Assembly (NCBI GenBank): GCA_023957775.1
Contig: JAMLGR010000005.1
Location: 172,204-236,203 of the forward strand
From: Fimbriimonadaceae bacterium
Lineage (GTDB): Bacteria; Armatimonadota; Fimbriimonadia; Fimbriimonadales; Fimbriimonadaceae
Reading direction: 5' to 3'
DNA: 64,000 nucleotides
In this document: positions 25,187-36,067 of the stretch, in pieces
How the letters are laid out: every line of letters begins with the position of its first letter
How positions within the stretch are numbered: the stretch's first letter is position 1
Notes under the pieces: model-generated
Database searches by the model: none
What the model was told of the DNA's origin: nothing
The model's input: the letters and a program-made list of their open reading frames with translations, nothing else
Position numbers and translations under genes: made by a program

Positions 25187-25723
25187 CTAGCGGCAGCCGC
25201 AGCCGCACGTGCATCCGCAGTTCGTGTGCTTGGAGGAGCCGAGGACGATCACGGAACTTTGCTGCACGCGGCTCTGGAACCGGATGTTGCCGCCCGCCCG
25301 CTCCACGCGCACCAACACCCATGGGCTGGTGATCATCGTAGCCGCGGCCATCCCCTTGGGGGGCTGGCTCTCCACGAATCGGACGACGAGGTCGTTCGGC
25401 GTGGGACGGTCGATGCCTTCGACGTACACCTGGTAGCCGGCGGTGGGGCGATTGCCCAGATGGATCGCGATCAGAAGCTCCTTGCCCCATTCGATTCCCC
25501 GCGGCGCACTGGCCGCCGAACCCGTGTGTTGCCGCCAATAGGTCTGGAACTCCGCCTCGTTGTTAAGAACCTGCTGGCGCGGCGTCGTGATGGCGCTGAG
25601 GACGCCCGAATCGAAGGTCCGGTACCTCACCCCCGTCTGGAAACCGTAGCCCAACTGCGCCGCCACGGTCGCGACGAGAATCGCCGCCGCGGCGCCAAAG
25701 AAGCCCTTCAAGAACGCATTCAT
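25187..25723 (-). CDS. PrcB_C-domain protein with Cys-rich C-terminal tail
   Basis: 178 residues. An N-terminal hydrophobic helix (FFGAAAAILVATVAAQLGYG) is a signal anchor. The core ELLIAIHLGNRPTAGYQVYV, then VRFVESQPPKGMAAATMITS and WVLVRVER, matches the C-terminal domain of the Treponema protease complex inhibitor PrcB and related exported proteins. The extreme C-terminus is NCGCTCGCGCR, with five cysteines in eleven residues, which could bind metal or a cofactor. The start at ATG 25723 avoids a 13-residue extension without homology. Role unknown. Confidence 0.75.
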   Translation of the reverse strand: MNAFLKGFFGAAAAILVATVAAQLGYGFQTGVRYRTFDSGVLSAITTPRQQVLNNEAEFQTYWRQHTGSAASAPRGIEWGKELLIAIHLGNRPTAGYQVYVEGIDRPTPNDLVVRFVESQPPKGMAAATMITSPWVLVRVERAGGNIRFQSRVQQSSVIVLGSSKHTNCGCTCGCGCR

Positions 25724-25783
25724 GTTTACTTGGACGTGCTGTCCGGGCCTTGGTGTCCACAAGAGTGCCCCAGGAGCCTGGGA

Positions 25784-25845
25784 GCACGCCCGCCCAGCGG
25801 GCCCCTCTCATGCGCCCGGGTGCCACGCCCGCTGGACGGGCGTGC
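25784..25845. repeat. Inverted pair of REP-like palindromes
   Basis: GCACGCCCG-CCCAG-CGGGC at 25784-25803 and its opposite-orientation partner GCCACGCCCG-CTGGA-CGGGCGTGC at 25822-25845, about 20 bases apart. Paired inverted copies are the REPIN/BIME architecture. The pair lies between divergent genes. Confidence 0.8.
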
Positions 25846-25869
25846 TTTCCGGTGCCGAGCCAACCCCCG

Positions 25870-25875
25870 CATAAT
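25870..25875 (+). promoter_or_regulatory. -10 box for leaderless acyltransferase gene
   Basis: CATAAT, five bases before the GTG at 25881. Confidence 0.55.
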
Positions 25876-25880
25876 AGAGC

Positions 25881-27095
25881 GTGCGCCGCAGCGACTCTTC
25901 CACCGCGCCCGCCCGGGTGCGCACAACGCTCCCCTACATCGAGGGCGTGCGGGGCGCGGCCGCGCTTTACGTGGTGCTGGGGCACCTGTGCAACATGGTC
26001 GATCCGCGCATCGTGATGCACCAGCGCACCGATACCCCCCAGTGGATCCAGACCTTCATGGCGCCGTTCTGGTACGGCCACCTCGCCGTCGCCTCGTTCA
26101 TCGTCGTGTCGGGGTTCTGCCTGCAGATGTCGCTGTTCGACCGGGGCGACGGGTCGTTGCGCAGCGTGTGGCGGTTCTTCGGTCGGCGGGCCAAGCGGAT
26201 TCTTCCCGCCTACTACGGGTGCCTGGCGCTCTCGCTGGTGGTCGCCAATACGGTCACGAAGAGTCAGGCGGGCATGCCGTTCCAGCAGTACCTTCCCGTG
26301 ACCCGCGAGAACACGCTCGCCCACGTCTTCCTCGTCCACAACTGGCGTCCCGAGTGGATGTACAAGATCAACGGCGTGCTGTGGAGTATCGCTACCGAGG
26401 CGCACCTCTACGTGCTGTTCCCGCTCCTCGTGCTGCTGCTGATGGGATTGGGTCGATGGGGCCTCCTCGTGGCCGCCCTGGGCGTTGCGGGGTGGCAGAT
26501 CGGGTGGCACCCGGAGTGGATGAAGCTCTATGTGTGGTACCTGCCGCTGTTCGCGTTCGGAATGGTGGGCGCGCACTTCGCGTTTCGCCCAAACCTTCGC
26601 CGAGGGGTCCGTCCCCGAACCGCAGGTTGGCTGGGTGTCCTGTGCGCCGTCGGAGTGCTGGTGGCGCTGCAGTCGACGAAGGAGCTGTGGCCTCGGGACC
26701 TGCTGATGGGCGCGGCCATTGCCTGCTGGCTCTACACGGGAACCGTGGCGCCCCGCTCCCTCCCTGCCCGTGTGTTCGGTTGGGGGCCGCTGGCGTTGGT
26801 CGGGATCTTCTCGTACAGCCTCTACCTCATGCACCACCCGATCGTCCAGATCCTGCACGTGTACCGCCCGGCGTGGGCAGTGGGCCCCGCGCGCGAACTC
26901 GCCTACCTCTTTGCGCTGGGTCTGCCGATCGTGCTGGTCGGGTGCGCGGCGTTCTTCTGGGTGTTCGAACGCCCCTTCCTCACTCGGCGCGCCAAGGCGG
27001 TTCGCGACCCGGAACGGGCCCCAGGCGCGCTGGTAAAGACTCCGTATCCGCTGGCCGAGCCCATCGGGGCGAAGGGCGAAGTCACGTTGCGGTGA
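25881..27095 (+). CDS. Acyltransferase_3 family membrane protein
   Basis: 404 residues with about ten hydrophobic helices, of the OafA/NodX/WecH family that O-acylates sugars at the membrane. YIEGVRGAAALYVVLGHL carries the conserved motif-1 R and catalytic-region His; SFIVVSGFCL, WSIATEAHLYVLFPL and YSLYLMHHPIV are further landmarks. The start is GTG at 25881, five bases after CATAAT. The C-terminus is a basic cytosolic tail without an SGNH domain, so acceptor and acyl group are unknown. No glycan gene cluster is adjacent. Confidence 0.9.
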   Translation: MRRSDSSTAPARVRTTLPYIEGVRGAAALYVVLGHLCNMVDPRIVMHQRTDTPQWIQTFMAPFWYGHLAVASFIVVSGFCLQMSLFDRGDGSLRSVWRFFGRRAKRILPAYYGCLALSLVVANTVTKSQAGMPFQQYLPVTRENTLAHVFLVHNWRPEWMYKINGVLWSIATEAHLYVLFPLLVLLLMGLGRWGLLVAALGVAGWQIGWHPEWMKLYVWYLPLFAFGMVGAHFAFRPNLRRGVRPRTAGWLGVLCAVGVLVALQSTKELWPRDLLMGAAIACWLYTGTVAPRSLPARVFGWGPLALVGIFSYSLYLMHHPIVQILHVYRPAWAVGPARELAYLFALGLPIVLVGCAAFFWVFERPFLTRRAKAVRDPERAPGALVKTPYPLAEPIGAKGEVTLR

Positions 27096-27101
27096 CCTTG
27101 C

Positions 27102-27187
27102 GGTTCGTGGTTCGTGGTTTGTGGTTTGTGGTTTGAGGCACCCCTCGCCCCTCCGGGGGAGAGGGGGAAGGGGGTGAGGGGCCGGCC
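27102..27187. repeat. Period-7 array followed by C-rich palindromic element
   Basis: GGTTCGT twice then GGTTTGT-type units (27102-27136), followed at about 27140-27187 by CACCCCTCGCCCC ... GGGGTGAGGGGCC, which is self-complementary in part. It lies between the convergent acyltransferase and acnA genes. Confidence 0.8.
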
Positions 27188-27188
27188 C

Positions 27189-29846
<2,658 letters not shown>

Positions 29847-29973
29847 CGTTCCCTCCTGAGAGCCGTTCGTCGCCCGCGCACGGCCGAACGGTATCCTCGG
29901 GCGGGGAGCGATTCTAGTCCGATGTTACCTTCCAGTTCGGTTTTGGACCCGCTCCCCCACGCACGTCGAGACC

Positions 29974-30927
29974 ATGGAACTTCGCTGGGGAATCTTGGGA
30001 ACGGGACTGATCGCGCGCCGATTCGCGCAAGGGCTCTCCGGAGTTCGCGAGCAGCGGCTGCAGGCCGTGGGTTCGCGTTCGGAGGAGTCGGCCAGGCGTA
30101 TCGTCGAGGAGTACACGGCCAGGGCCTACGGCTCGTACGAAGAGGTCCTGGACGATCCATTGGTGGACGTCGCCTACATCGCGCTGCCGCACCATCTGCA
30201 TGCGGAGTGGACCGTCAAAGCCGCGCGAGCCGGCAAACACGTTCTTTGCGAAAAGCCGTTCGCGCTGAGCGCGCCGGAGGCTGAAGCCGCGCTTGACGAG
30301 GTGCGGCGGTGCGAAGTGTTCTTCATGGAGGGGTTCATGTACCGGTGCCACCCCCAGAACATCGAACTCCATCGATTCGTCACGTCGGGCGAACTAGGGT
30401 CCATCGAACGCATCCACGCGGAGTTCGGATTCAACGCCTCGCGCGACTGGCGCAATTTCCGCACGGATCCGGCACTTGGTGGTGGGGCGCTTATGGACGT
30501 GGGATGCTACTGCGTGTCGATGTGCCGCTGGCTGGTCGGCGAGGAGCCGACCGAGGCGCGTTACGACGTCCGGCTGTCGTCCAGCGGCTACGACGAGCAC
30601 GGCAAAGGCTGGCTCGAGTTCCCAAGCGGAGTAAAGGCGACCTTCACCACGGGAATGCACGACGAATACGACAATCGGGTGGAAATCGTCTGCGAGAAGG
30701 GGCGAATCGTCGTCCCGTCGCCGTGGTTTTGCGACGAATCGTACGAGATTGTGACCGACACGGAGACGCGCAAGGTGCGCCTGGGCGAGGATCTGGATCT
30801 CTTCGGCAACGAGGCCGTGGTGGTCGGCGAATGGATCGAACGCCGCCAATGTCCGTTCGTCACGTGGGAAGACACGTTGGCGAACGCAAGGGTCCTAGAC
30901 CGCCTCAGCGAGTCGGCGAAAGCATAG
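29974..30927 (+). CDS. Gfo/Idh/MocA-family oxidoreductase
   Basis: 317 residues. Rossmann nucleotide site WGILGTGLIARRFAQGL, the EKP catalytic motif (HVLCEKPFAL) and a C-terminal substrate domain with MDVGCYCVSM, where the family's conserved DxGxY Asp and Tyr sit. The MEGFMYRCHPQ segment is typical of trans-dihydrobenzenediol or sugar dehydrogenase relatives. It uses NAD(P) on a sugar-like substrate that cannot be named. No Shine-Dalgarno is evident at ATG 29974. Divergent from acnA. Confidence 0.88.
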   Translation: MELRWGILGTGLIARRFAQGLSGVREQRLQAVGSRSEESARRIVEEYTARAYGSYEEVLDDPLVDVAYIALPHHLHAEWTVKAARAGKHVLCEKPFALSAPEAEAALDEVRRCEVFFMEGFMYRCHPQNIELHRFVTSGELGSIERIHAEFGFNASRDWRNFRTDPALGGGALMDVGCYCVSMCRWLVGEEPTEARYDVRLSSSGYDEHGKGWLEFPSGVKATFTTGMHDEYDNRVEIVCEKGRIVVPSPWFCDESYEIVTDTETRKVRLGEDLDLFGNEAVVVGEWIERRQCPFVTWEDTLANARVLDRLSESAKA

Positions 30928-30932
30928 GCAGC

Positions 30933-30967
30933 GACAAACGACAAACGACGGACGACAAACGATCAAC
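30933..30967. repeat. Period-7 array (GACAAAC)
   Basis: Five units: GACAAAC, GACAAAC, GACGGAC, GACAAAC, GATCAAC, between two convergent genes. It shares the GATCAAC variant with the array at 25154. Confidence 0.8.
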
Positions 30968-30972
30968 GACGC

Positions 30973-31845
30973 TCAGTGCACTCGTTCCACCGCATACCTC
31001 GCGAGCATCGCGAGGGCTTCGGTGTGCGGGAGGCCGTCGAGGGCTCTCAGACCCGCTTCCGCCTCAAGATCGGCGCGTCGCCGCGCTTCCTCGATTCCGT
31101 GGAGGGCCGGGTAGGTGGCCTTGCCCCGCGCCCGGTCCGAGCCCGCGGCCTTTCCCAGGGCTTCGGGCGTCGACAGCTCGTTCAGCAGGTCGTCCGCGAT
31201 CTGAAACGCCAAGCCCACGTGGGCGCCGTAGCGGCGCAGCGCGTGAATCTGCTCCGCGTCGCCCCCGCCCAGCAGTCCTCCGATCTCGCACGCGGCGGCG
31301 ATGAGGGCGCCCGTCTTTCGCGAGTGGATGAACGCGAGAGTCGCCTCGTCGGGGTGCTTTCCCTCGCTTAGGACGTCCATCACCTCGCCGCCCACGAGTC
31401 CATCGGAGCCCGAAGCGTGGGAGAGGCACCGCAAGGCTTGGACCACCGCCTGCGGGGGGGCATCCAGGGATCCGAGAATCTCGAACGCCAGGGCGAACAG
31501 CGCGTCCCCCGCGAGCAACGCGATGCCTTCGCCGAACCGGACGTGGCACGTGGGGGCGCCGCGGCGGAGATCGTCGTCGTCGATCGCGGGCAGGTCGTCG
31601 TGGATGAGCGAGAAGCAGTGCACGATCTCCAGGGCGCAGCCCGCGTCGAGGGCTGCTTCACGGGTTCCTCCGACCGCCTCGCTCGAGGCCATGCACAGGG
31701 CGGGCCGCAAGCGCTTTCCAGGCGCCAGACACGAGTACCGCATCGCCTCGTGAAGCATCGTTGGCTGCACGTCGGTGGCGGGCAACAACGACTCCAATCG
31801 GCGATCGGCCAATTCGGCGTACTCGCCCAATAGCGGAGCACTCAT
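30973..31845 (-). CDS. ispA: Polyprenyl synthetase (farnesyl/geranylgeranyl diphosphate synthase)
   Basis: 290 residues, short-chain trans-prenyltransferase. First Asp-rich motif DDLPAIDDDDLRRG, typical of bacterial FPP synthases with the two-residue insertion; second motif FQIADDLLNE, in which the usual DDxxD reads DDxxN. GKRLRPALCM and RKTGALI are also conserved. It supplies isoprenoid precursor; chain length cannot be fixed from sequence alone. A -10 TACACT lies eight bases before ATG 31845. Divergent from the DUF1015 gene with only about 50 bases between them. Confidence 0.92.
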   Translation of the reverse strand: MSAPLLGEYAELADRRLESLLPATDVQPTMLHEAMRYSCLAPGKRLRPALCMASSEAVGGTREAALDAGCALEIVHCFSLIHDDLPAIDDDDLRRGAPTCHVRFGEGIALLAGDALFALAFEILGSLDAPPQAVVQALRCLSHASGSDGLVGGEVMDVLSEGKHPDEATLAFIHSRKTGALIAAACEIGGLLGGGDAEQIHALRRYGAHVGLAFQIADDLLNELSTPEALGKAAGSDRARGKATYPALHGIEEARRRADLEAEAGLRALDGLPHTEALAMLARYAVERVH

Positions 31846-31853
31846 CTAGGTCG

Positions 31854-31888
31854 AGTGTACCGGTGGGTGTCCGACCCCTTGGTAAACT
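31854..31888. promoter_or_regulatory. Divergent promoter pair, ispA and DUF1015 gene
   Basis: Minus-strand TACACT (31859-31854) is 8 bases before ispA; plus-strand TAAACT (31883-31888) is 8 bases before the ATG at 31897. The two -10 boxes are 23 bases apart, so the two polymerases would compete. Confidence 0.5.
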
Positions 31889-31896
31889 CCCTGCCT

Positions 31897-33171
31897 ATGG
31901 CGGTGATCCGGCCTTTCCACGGGTTGCGGTACTGCGACCCGGCGTCGCTTCCCAACCGCGTCGCCCCTCCCTACGACGTTCTCTCAAGCGAAGAGCGCAA
32001 CGCGCTGGCCGCTCGCGACGCCCACAACGTGGTTCATCTCACGCTGCCGGAGGCCAAGAGCGACGATCGCAGCAAGTACGTCAAGTACGCGCGAAGCGCG
32101 GCGGCGCTGAGCGAGTGGCGCCGCGAGGGCGTGGTGGCGCCCGACGCCAAGGAGACGTTCTACCGCTACATCCAGACGTTCTCTATCCCTGGGGTCTCGC
32201 ACCCCGTGACCCGCACGGCGCTCATCGCCTTGATCAAGACCGAGCCATACGAAAAAGGCGTGGTCCTGCCTCACGAGCAGACCTTTCCCAAGCACAAGGA
32301 GGACCGGCTCCGACTCCTCGAGGCCACGCGCGCGCACCTTGAGTGCATCTTCGGTCTCTTTGAAGATCCGAACCGGGCCATCTTCGACGCGATCGCCGGC
32401 GCGCAGGGCTCGCCGGGATCGGCACTCGTGACGGAGGACGGGGTCGAGCATCGACTCGAGCGGATCGAGGACCCTGAAGCGACGCAGGACCTTGCCGCGA
32501 GGCTTGCCCCAAGCAAGGTGTGGATCGCCGACGGCCACCATCGGTACGAGACGGCCTGCACCTTCCGCGCCGAGTTGGGCGAGCGCGAGGGTCTGGTCCC
32601 CGAGGACTTCATGATGATGGCGCTGAGCAGCATGTCCGACCCGGGGCTCGCGCTGCTTCCGACCCACCGGGTCCTCCAGAAGCTGCCGGTGCCGGCGGGT
32701 CACCTCGACGACGTGCTGCAGCGCCGCTTCAACGTGCGCAAGGTCGCCAACTCGCAGTTGATGGAGACGATCACCCGGCTTCGTTCCGACGAGGCTCGCG
32801 CCTTTGGCATCGCCCTCCCGGGCGGACAGGGCCTTGTCGCGACGATGGAAGAGCCGCGCGATGCGATCGAGTGGGTCGAGGGCGAAGCGAGCGACCTACT
32901 GAAGATGCTCGACGTGACGATTCTCCACTCGGTCATCTTCGAGCAGTTGCTGGGAGTCCGCGGTCTGGACGGCATCGGCTACACCCGCGATGCGGACGAG
33001 GCCTTGAGCGCGGTAGAGGAGGGCGCCGGGGCGGCCTTCCTGATGAACCCGCCTTCCGTTGACGACATGCGCCTGATCGCCTTGGGAGGCGAGAAGATGC
33101 CGCAGAAGAGCACGTTCTACTATCCGAAGATCCTCAGCGGCCTGGTCATGTGGTCCTTGAACGATTTCTGA
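31897..33171 (+). CDS. DUF1015 family protein
   Basis: 424 residues, full-length match in character to DUF1015: IRPFHGLRYC at the N-terminus, VAPPYDVLSSEERNAL, RYIQTFS, EQTFPKHKEDRLRLL and IADGHHRYETACTF. Family knowledge: conserved in many bacteria, with no firmly established reaction; the invariant DGHHRYE suggests a metal or nucleotide site similar to the ParB-like SerK-type kinases. It is followed 10 bases later by a metallo-hydrolase gene, so the two are probably cotranscribed. Confidence 0.88.
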   Translation: MAVIRPFHGLRYCDPASLPNRVAPPYDVLSSEERNALAARDAHNVVHLTLPEAKSDDRSKYVKYARSAAALSEWRREGVVAPDAKETFYRYIQTFSIPGVSHPVTRTALIALIKTEPYEKGVVLPHEQTFPKHKEDRLRLLEATRAHLECIFGLFEDPNRAIFDAIAGAQGSPGSALVTEDGVEHRLERIEDPEATQDLAARLAPSKVWIADGHHRYETACTFRAELGEREGLVPEDFMMMALSSMSDPGLALLPTHRVLQKLPVPAGHLDDVLQRRFNVRKVANSQLMETITRLRSDEARAFGIALPGGQGLVATMEEPRDAIEWVEGEASDLLKMLDVTILHSVIFEQLLGVRGLDGIGYTRDADEALSAVEEGAGAAFLMNPPSVDDMRLIALGGEKMPQKSTFYYPKILSGLVMWSLNDF

Positions 33172-33181
33172 GCGAACTCTG

Positions 33182-33988
33182 ATGAGAATCCGACTTTTGG
33201 GCACGGGGGCGGCAGACGGAATTCCCGGTTGGTACTCCGACACCGAGGTCAGCGCCTACGCCCGGGCTCATGGCGGCAAAGACGTTCGGACGCGCAGCGG
33301 CGCTTTGATCGACGGACACTTGAAGATCGACCTTCCCCCCGACACGTCGTGGCAGCTTCGCCGGGACGGGCTGGACGCGCGGGACTGGACGGGGCTCGCG
33401 TTCACCCATTCCCACGACGATCATCTGGCCGTGGACGAGCTGCAGTACGGGCTGCATCCGTTCAACGACCGCGAGTACCTGGGATTCACCATCTACGGCA
33501 ACGCGACGGTGTGTGCCCGCATCTCCGAGCGGTATCCCCTGTGGCCGATCGAGCTCGTGGAAACCCGCAGTTTCGAGCCGTTCCAGCACATGGGTTACTC
33601 GATCACGCCGATCCGGGCAAAACACGGCGTCGACGAGGACACGCAGAACCTGATGGTCGAACGGGAGGGGCGCGTCCTCCTCTATGCGACCGACACGGGC
33701 ATCTGGGAGCCCGAGACGTGGGAGTTTCTTGAAGGGCGCACCGTGCACGCGCTCGTGTTGGAGTGCACGGAGGGCGTTTGCAGCACCCACTACGCGGGGC
33801 ACCTCGATACCGACGAGTGCGTCGAGGTCGTGGAACGGATGCGCAAGCAGGGCACGTTGACGCGCGAGGCCCCTGTCTTCACCACGCACCACAGCCACCT
33901 CGGAGGCGGCACCCACGCCCAGCTCGAAGCCGTGCTTGCGCCTTCGGGGATTTCCGTGGGGTTTGACGGTTTGGAATTCGAAGTCTGA
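33182..33988 (+). CDS. Metallo-beta-lactamase-fold hydrolase (PhnP-like)
   Basis: 268 residues. RLLGTGAADGIPGW is the opening loop of the PhnP/RNase Z-like branch, and THSHDDH gives the two-metal HxHxDH site, with later His and Asp in TPIRAKHG, LLYATDTGIW and FTTHHSH. PhnP-type enzymes cleave cyclic phosphodiesters; the substrate here is unknown. No phn genes are present. The start 10 bases after the DUF1015 stop implies translational coupling. Confidence 0.87.
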   Translation: MRIRLLGTGAADGIPGWYSDTEVSAYARAHGGKDVRTRSGALIDGHLKIDLPPDTSWQLRRDGLDARDWTGLAFTHSHDDHLAVDELQYGLHPFNDREYLGFTIYGNATVCARISERYPLWPIELVETRSFEPFQHMGYSITPIRAKHGVDEDTQNLMVEREGRVLLYATDTGIWEPETWEFLEGRTVHALVLECTEGVCSTHYAGHLDTDECVEVVERMRKQGTLTREAPVFTTHHSHLGGGTHAQLEAVLAPSGISVGFDGLEFEV

Positions 33989-34112
33989 ACGAAGGAGCGC
34001 GGTGCCTTTGGCCGCCACGTCTCGTCCTTAGAACGCCAACGGATTGGCGGGCGCTATACGGCCAGGATGGCCGTTCTTCCTGTCATCGTCCGCGGGATTC
34101 TCAGAGAAGAGC

Positions 34113-35030
34113 ATGTCGATCGTTGGCAAGTGGTTTGGGTTTGGCCGGGACGAATCGTACGACGCGGGCGTGCGCGCGTATGAGTCCGGTGCGTTCAACG
34201 AGGCCGTCGGGCTGTTTGACAGGTGCCTGTCCGGCACCCACGAACCCACTTTGACCCGCCTCGCCCGGTTCTACCTGGGTCTTTGTCACGTCAAACTCGG
34301 CCACCTGGCCGCCGAGGCCGGTGATCATGAATCCGCTGCCGATCAGTTCGTGCGGGCGATCGATCTGCACCCGGCTTACCCGGACCTTCACTATCACCTT
34401 TCCACGGCATGCGGCGCCATGGGGAAGTCGGATGAGGAGCTCGAACAACTGGAAACGGCCGTGCGCCTCAACCCGAACTACGCACAGGCACTCCTCAGAT
34501 TGGCTCTTCGCACGTACGAGTCCGGCCGCCACGCGCAGGCCCTCGAGTACCTGACCGGTGCCGCCAAAGTTGGAAAGGGGATCGATACCGCCGCGTATCA
34601 GGAGCTGGCGAGGGCCCATGCGGCAGGGGATCACGACCGAGCCCTGGCGCACCTTCGCACCTTGAGCGTGGAACCGCCCCACGAGACCGAGCAACATGTG
34701 CGGCTTGCGGAGGCACATGTGAAGGCGCGGCGGTTTGTCGAGGCCTCTCACGCCTACGAGGCCGCTCTCGCGCTTGCTCCGGAGTACGCCGACCTGCGCT
34801 TCCGCTACGGCGAGACTCTCATGGAGCAGGGCAGGGTCGAGGACGCTGCCGAACAGTTTCGCGCGGCCCTGGCCATCAATCCCAAGTACGCGGACGCCCA
34901 CGCCTTCCTGGGCATCGCCCTGAGACGTCTGGGGCGCACGGCGGAGTCGAAGGAGGCCTTCGCCAAGGCGCTCGCCAGCAACCCCGACCACCCGATCGCC
35001 TCGATCGAAGCCAACCGCCTGGGCCGCTGA
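34113..35030 (+). CDS. Tetratricopeptide-repeat protein
   Basis: 305 residues without a signal peptide, so probably cytosolic. At least six TPR units are readable, among them SYDAGVRAYESGAFNEAVGL, ESAADQFVRAIDLHPAYPDL, LEQLETAVRLNPNYAQALLR and DAAEQFRAALAINPKYADAH. The N-terminal SIVGKWFGFG precedes the first unit. The ATG at 34113 is chosen over an upstream TTG whose extension is non-repetitive. A protein-interaction scaffold; the partner is unknown. Confidence 0.85.
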   Translation: MSIVGKWFGFGRDESYDAGVRAYESGAFNEAVGLFDRCLSGTHEPTLTRLARFYLGLCHVKLGHLAAEAGDHESAADQFVRAIDLHPAYPDLHYHLSTACGAMGKSDEELEQLETAVRLNPNYAQALLRLALRTYESGRHAQALEYLTGAAKVGKGIDTAAYQELARAHAAGDHDRALAHLRTLSVEPPHETEQHVRLAEAHVKARRFVEASHAYEAALALAPEYADLRFRYGETLMEQGRVEDAAEQFRAALAINPKYADAHAFLGIALRRLGRTAESKEAFAKALASNPDHPIASIEANRLGR

Positions 35031-35041
35031 AACTTCGTAGG

Positions 35042-35147
35042 GCACGCCCGTCAAGCGGGCGTGGCATCTCCTCCACCCCCCTCCGACCCGAGTTCCTCCG
35101 GGTGCCCCCGGGTGCCCCCGGGTGCCACGCCCGCTCGACGGGCGTGC
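35042..35147. repeat. Inverted pair of REP-like palindromes with GGGTGCCCCC triplet
   Basis: Copy one (35042-35065) has hairpin CACGCCCG/CGGGCGTG; copy two (35124-35147) is in the opposite orientation. Between them GGGTGCCCCC is repeated in tandem about three times. Located between convergent genes. Confidence 0.8.
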
Positions 35148-35149
35148 CG

Positions 35150-36067
35150 TCAGGGCTGAACGAACGGCTGGACGTCGCCCGATTCCACCTTGTCCAGCCA
35201 GTACGTGATGCCGTAGTCCCCCTCGATCGCCTGGATGCGCGGCAGCCGGAACGGGTTGAACTTCGGGTCGCTGGGCGAAGGGGCGGGACCCGCGCCGACC
35301 AGCAGCGCGGCGCGGTGCACGACGTGCCCGCCCTTCCAAGGCGCGGATTCGAGGAGGGCCGCGTTGCGCGGCGAGATGCCGAGAGGCAGCGCCATCGTCT
35401 GAAGCTCCACGCCGTGGCCGGCCAAGAAGTCCTTCGCGCCGCCCAGCTCTTCGGCGACCTCGGCGTCGGTGAGCGTCTTGAGGCTGCGGTGGGTGACCGT
35501 GTGGCTGCCGATCTCGCACCCATGCTTCTTCAGCCACTCGAATTTGGCGTCGATCCATTTCGCCTGGCCCCACGGCGTCGGCGGCAGAACGTAGAAGCTC
35601 GCGCGCACCGGGAAATCGGGGTGCTCCTCGGCGAACTTGGCCCAGATGCCGACGGCGCACTCGGGATCGACCGAGCCGTCGTCCAGCATCTTGAACTGGG
35701 AAGGGTCGGAATCGTCGAACGTGAACACCACGGGGGAAGCCCCGGGTGGAAGCGTTTTGAGACCGTCCAACATCTCGACGAGCGTCACGGGTCGGAAGCC
35801 CAGCCGGTACAGTCTTTCCAGGTCTTCGCGGAAGGCGACGGTCGAGCGGTCCCAGCGCGCCTCTTTCTTCCGGACGCGATGATATTCCAGAATAAGAACG
35901 CTTCCCTCGGTGTTGGCGGCCCGCTCCGTGACGCGTGCCGTGGCGGCAGGTTTGGGCGGAGAGGCCGCGACGACGTCGGCGTTCGGCGCAGCGGCGCCGC
36001 GCCCGCATCCCCAGACAGCGAGGAGCAGAAGGATTCCCCATTGATGAAATCGTCGCAACATGTGCAT
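35150..36067 (-). CDS. Lipoprotein polysaccharide deacetylase
   Basis: 305 residues. The signal peptide ends in a lipobox (LLLLAVWGC), then an Ala/Pro linker and a NodB-type CE4 domain: motif 1 FTFDDSD (catalytic base and metal Asp), motif 2 GSHTVTH (two metal His). The ordering of later motifs is weak. It removes acetyl or related groups from a polysaccharide at the cell surface. Its start codon lies inside the start of the divergent gene at 36044 (24 shared bases), an arrangement discussed in the findings. Confidence 0.87.
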   Translation of the reverse strand: MHMLRRFHQWGILLLLAVWGCGRGAAAPNADVVAASPPKPAATARVTERAANTEGSVLILEYHRVRKKEARWDRSTVAFREDLERLYRLGFRPVTLVEMLDGLKTLPPGASPVVFTFDDSDPSQFKMLDDGSVDPECAVGIWAKFAEEHPDFPVRASFYVLPPTPWGQAKWIDAKFEWLKKHGCEIGSHTVTHRSLKTLTDAEVAEELGGAKDFLAGHGVELQTMALPLGISPRNAALLESAPWKGGHVVHRAALLVGAGPAPSPSDPKFNPFRLPRIQAIEGDYGITYWLDKVESGDVQPFVQP

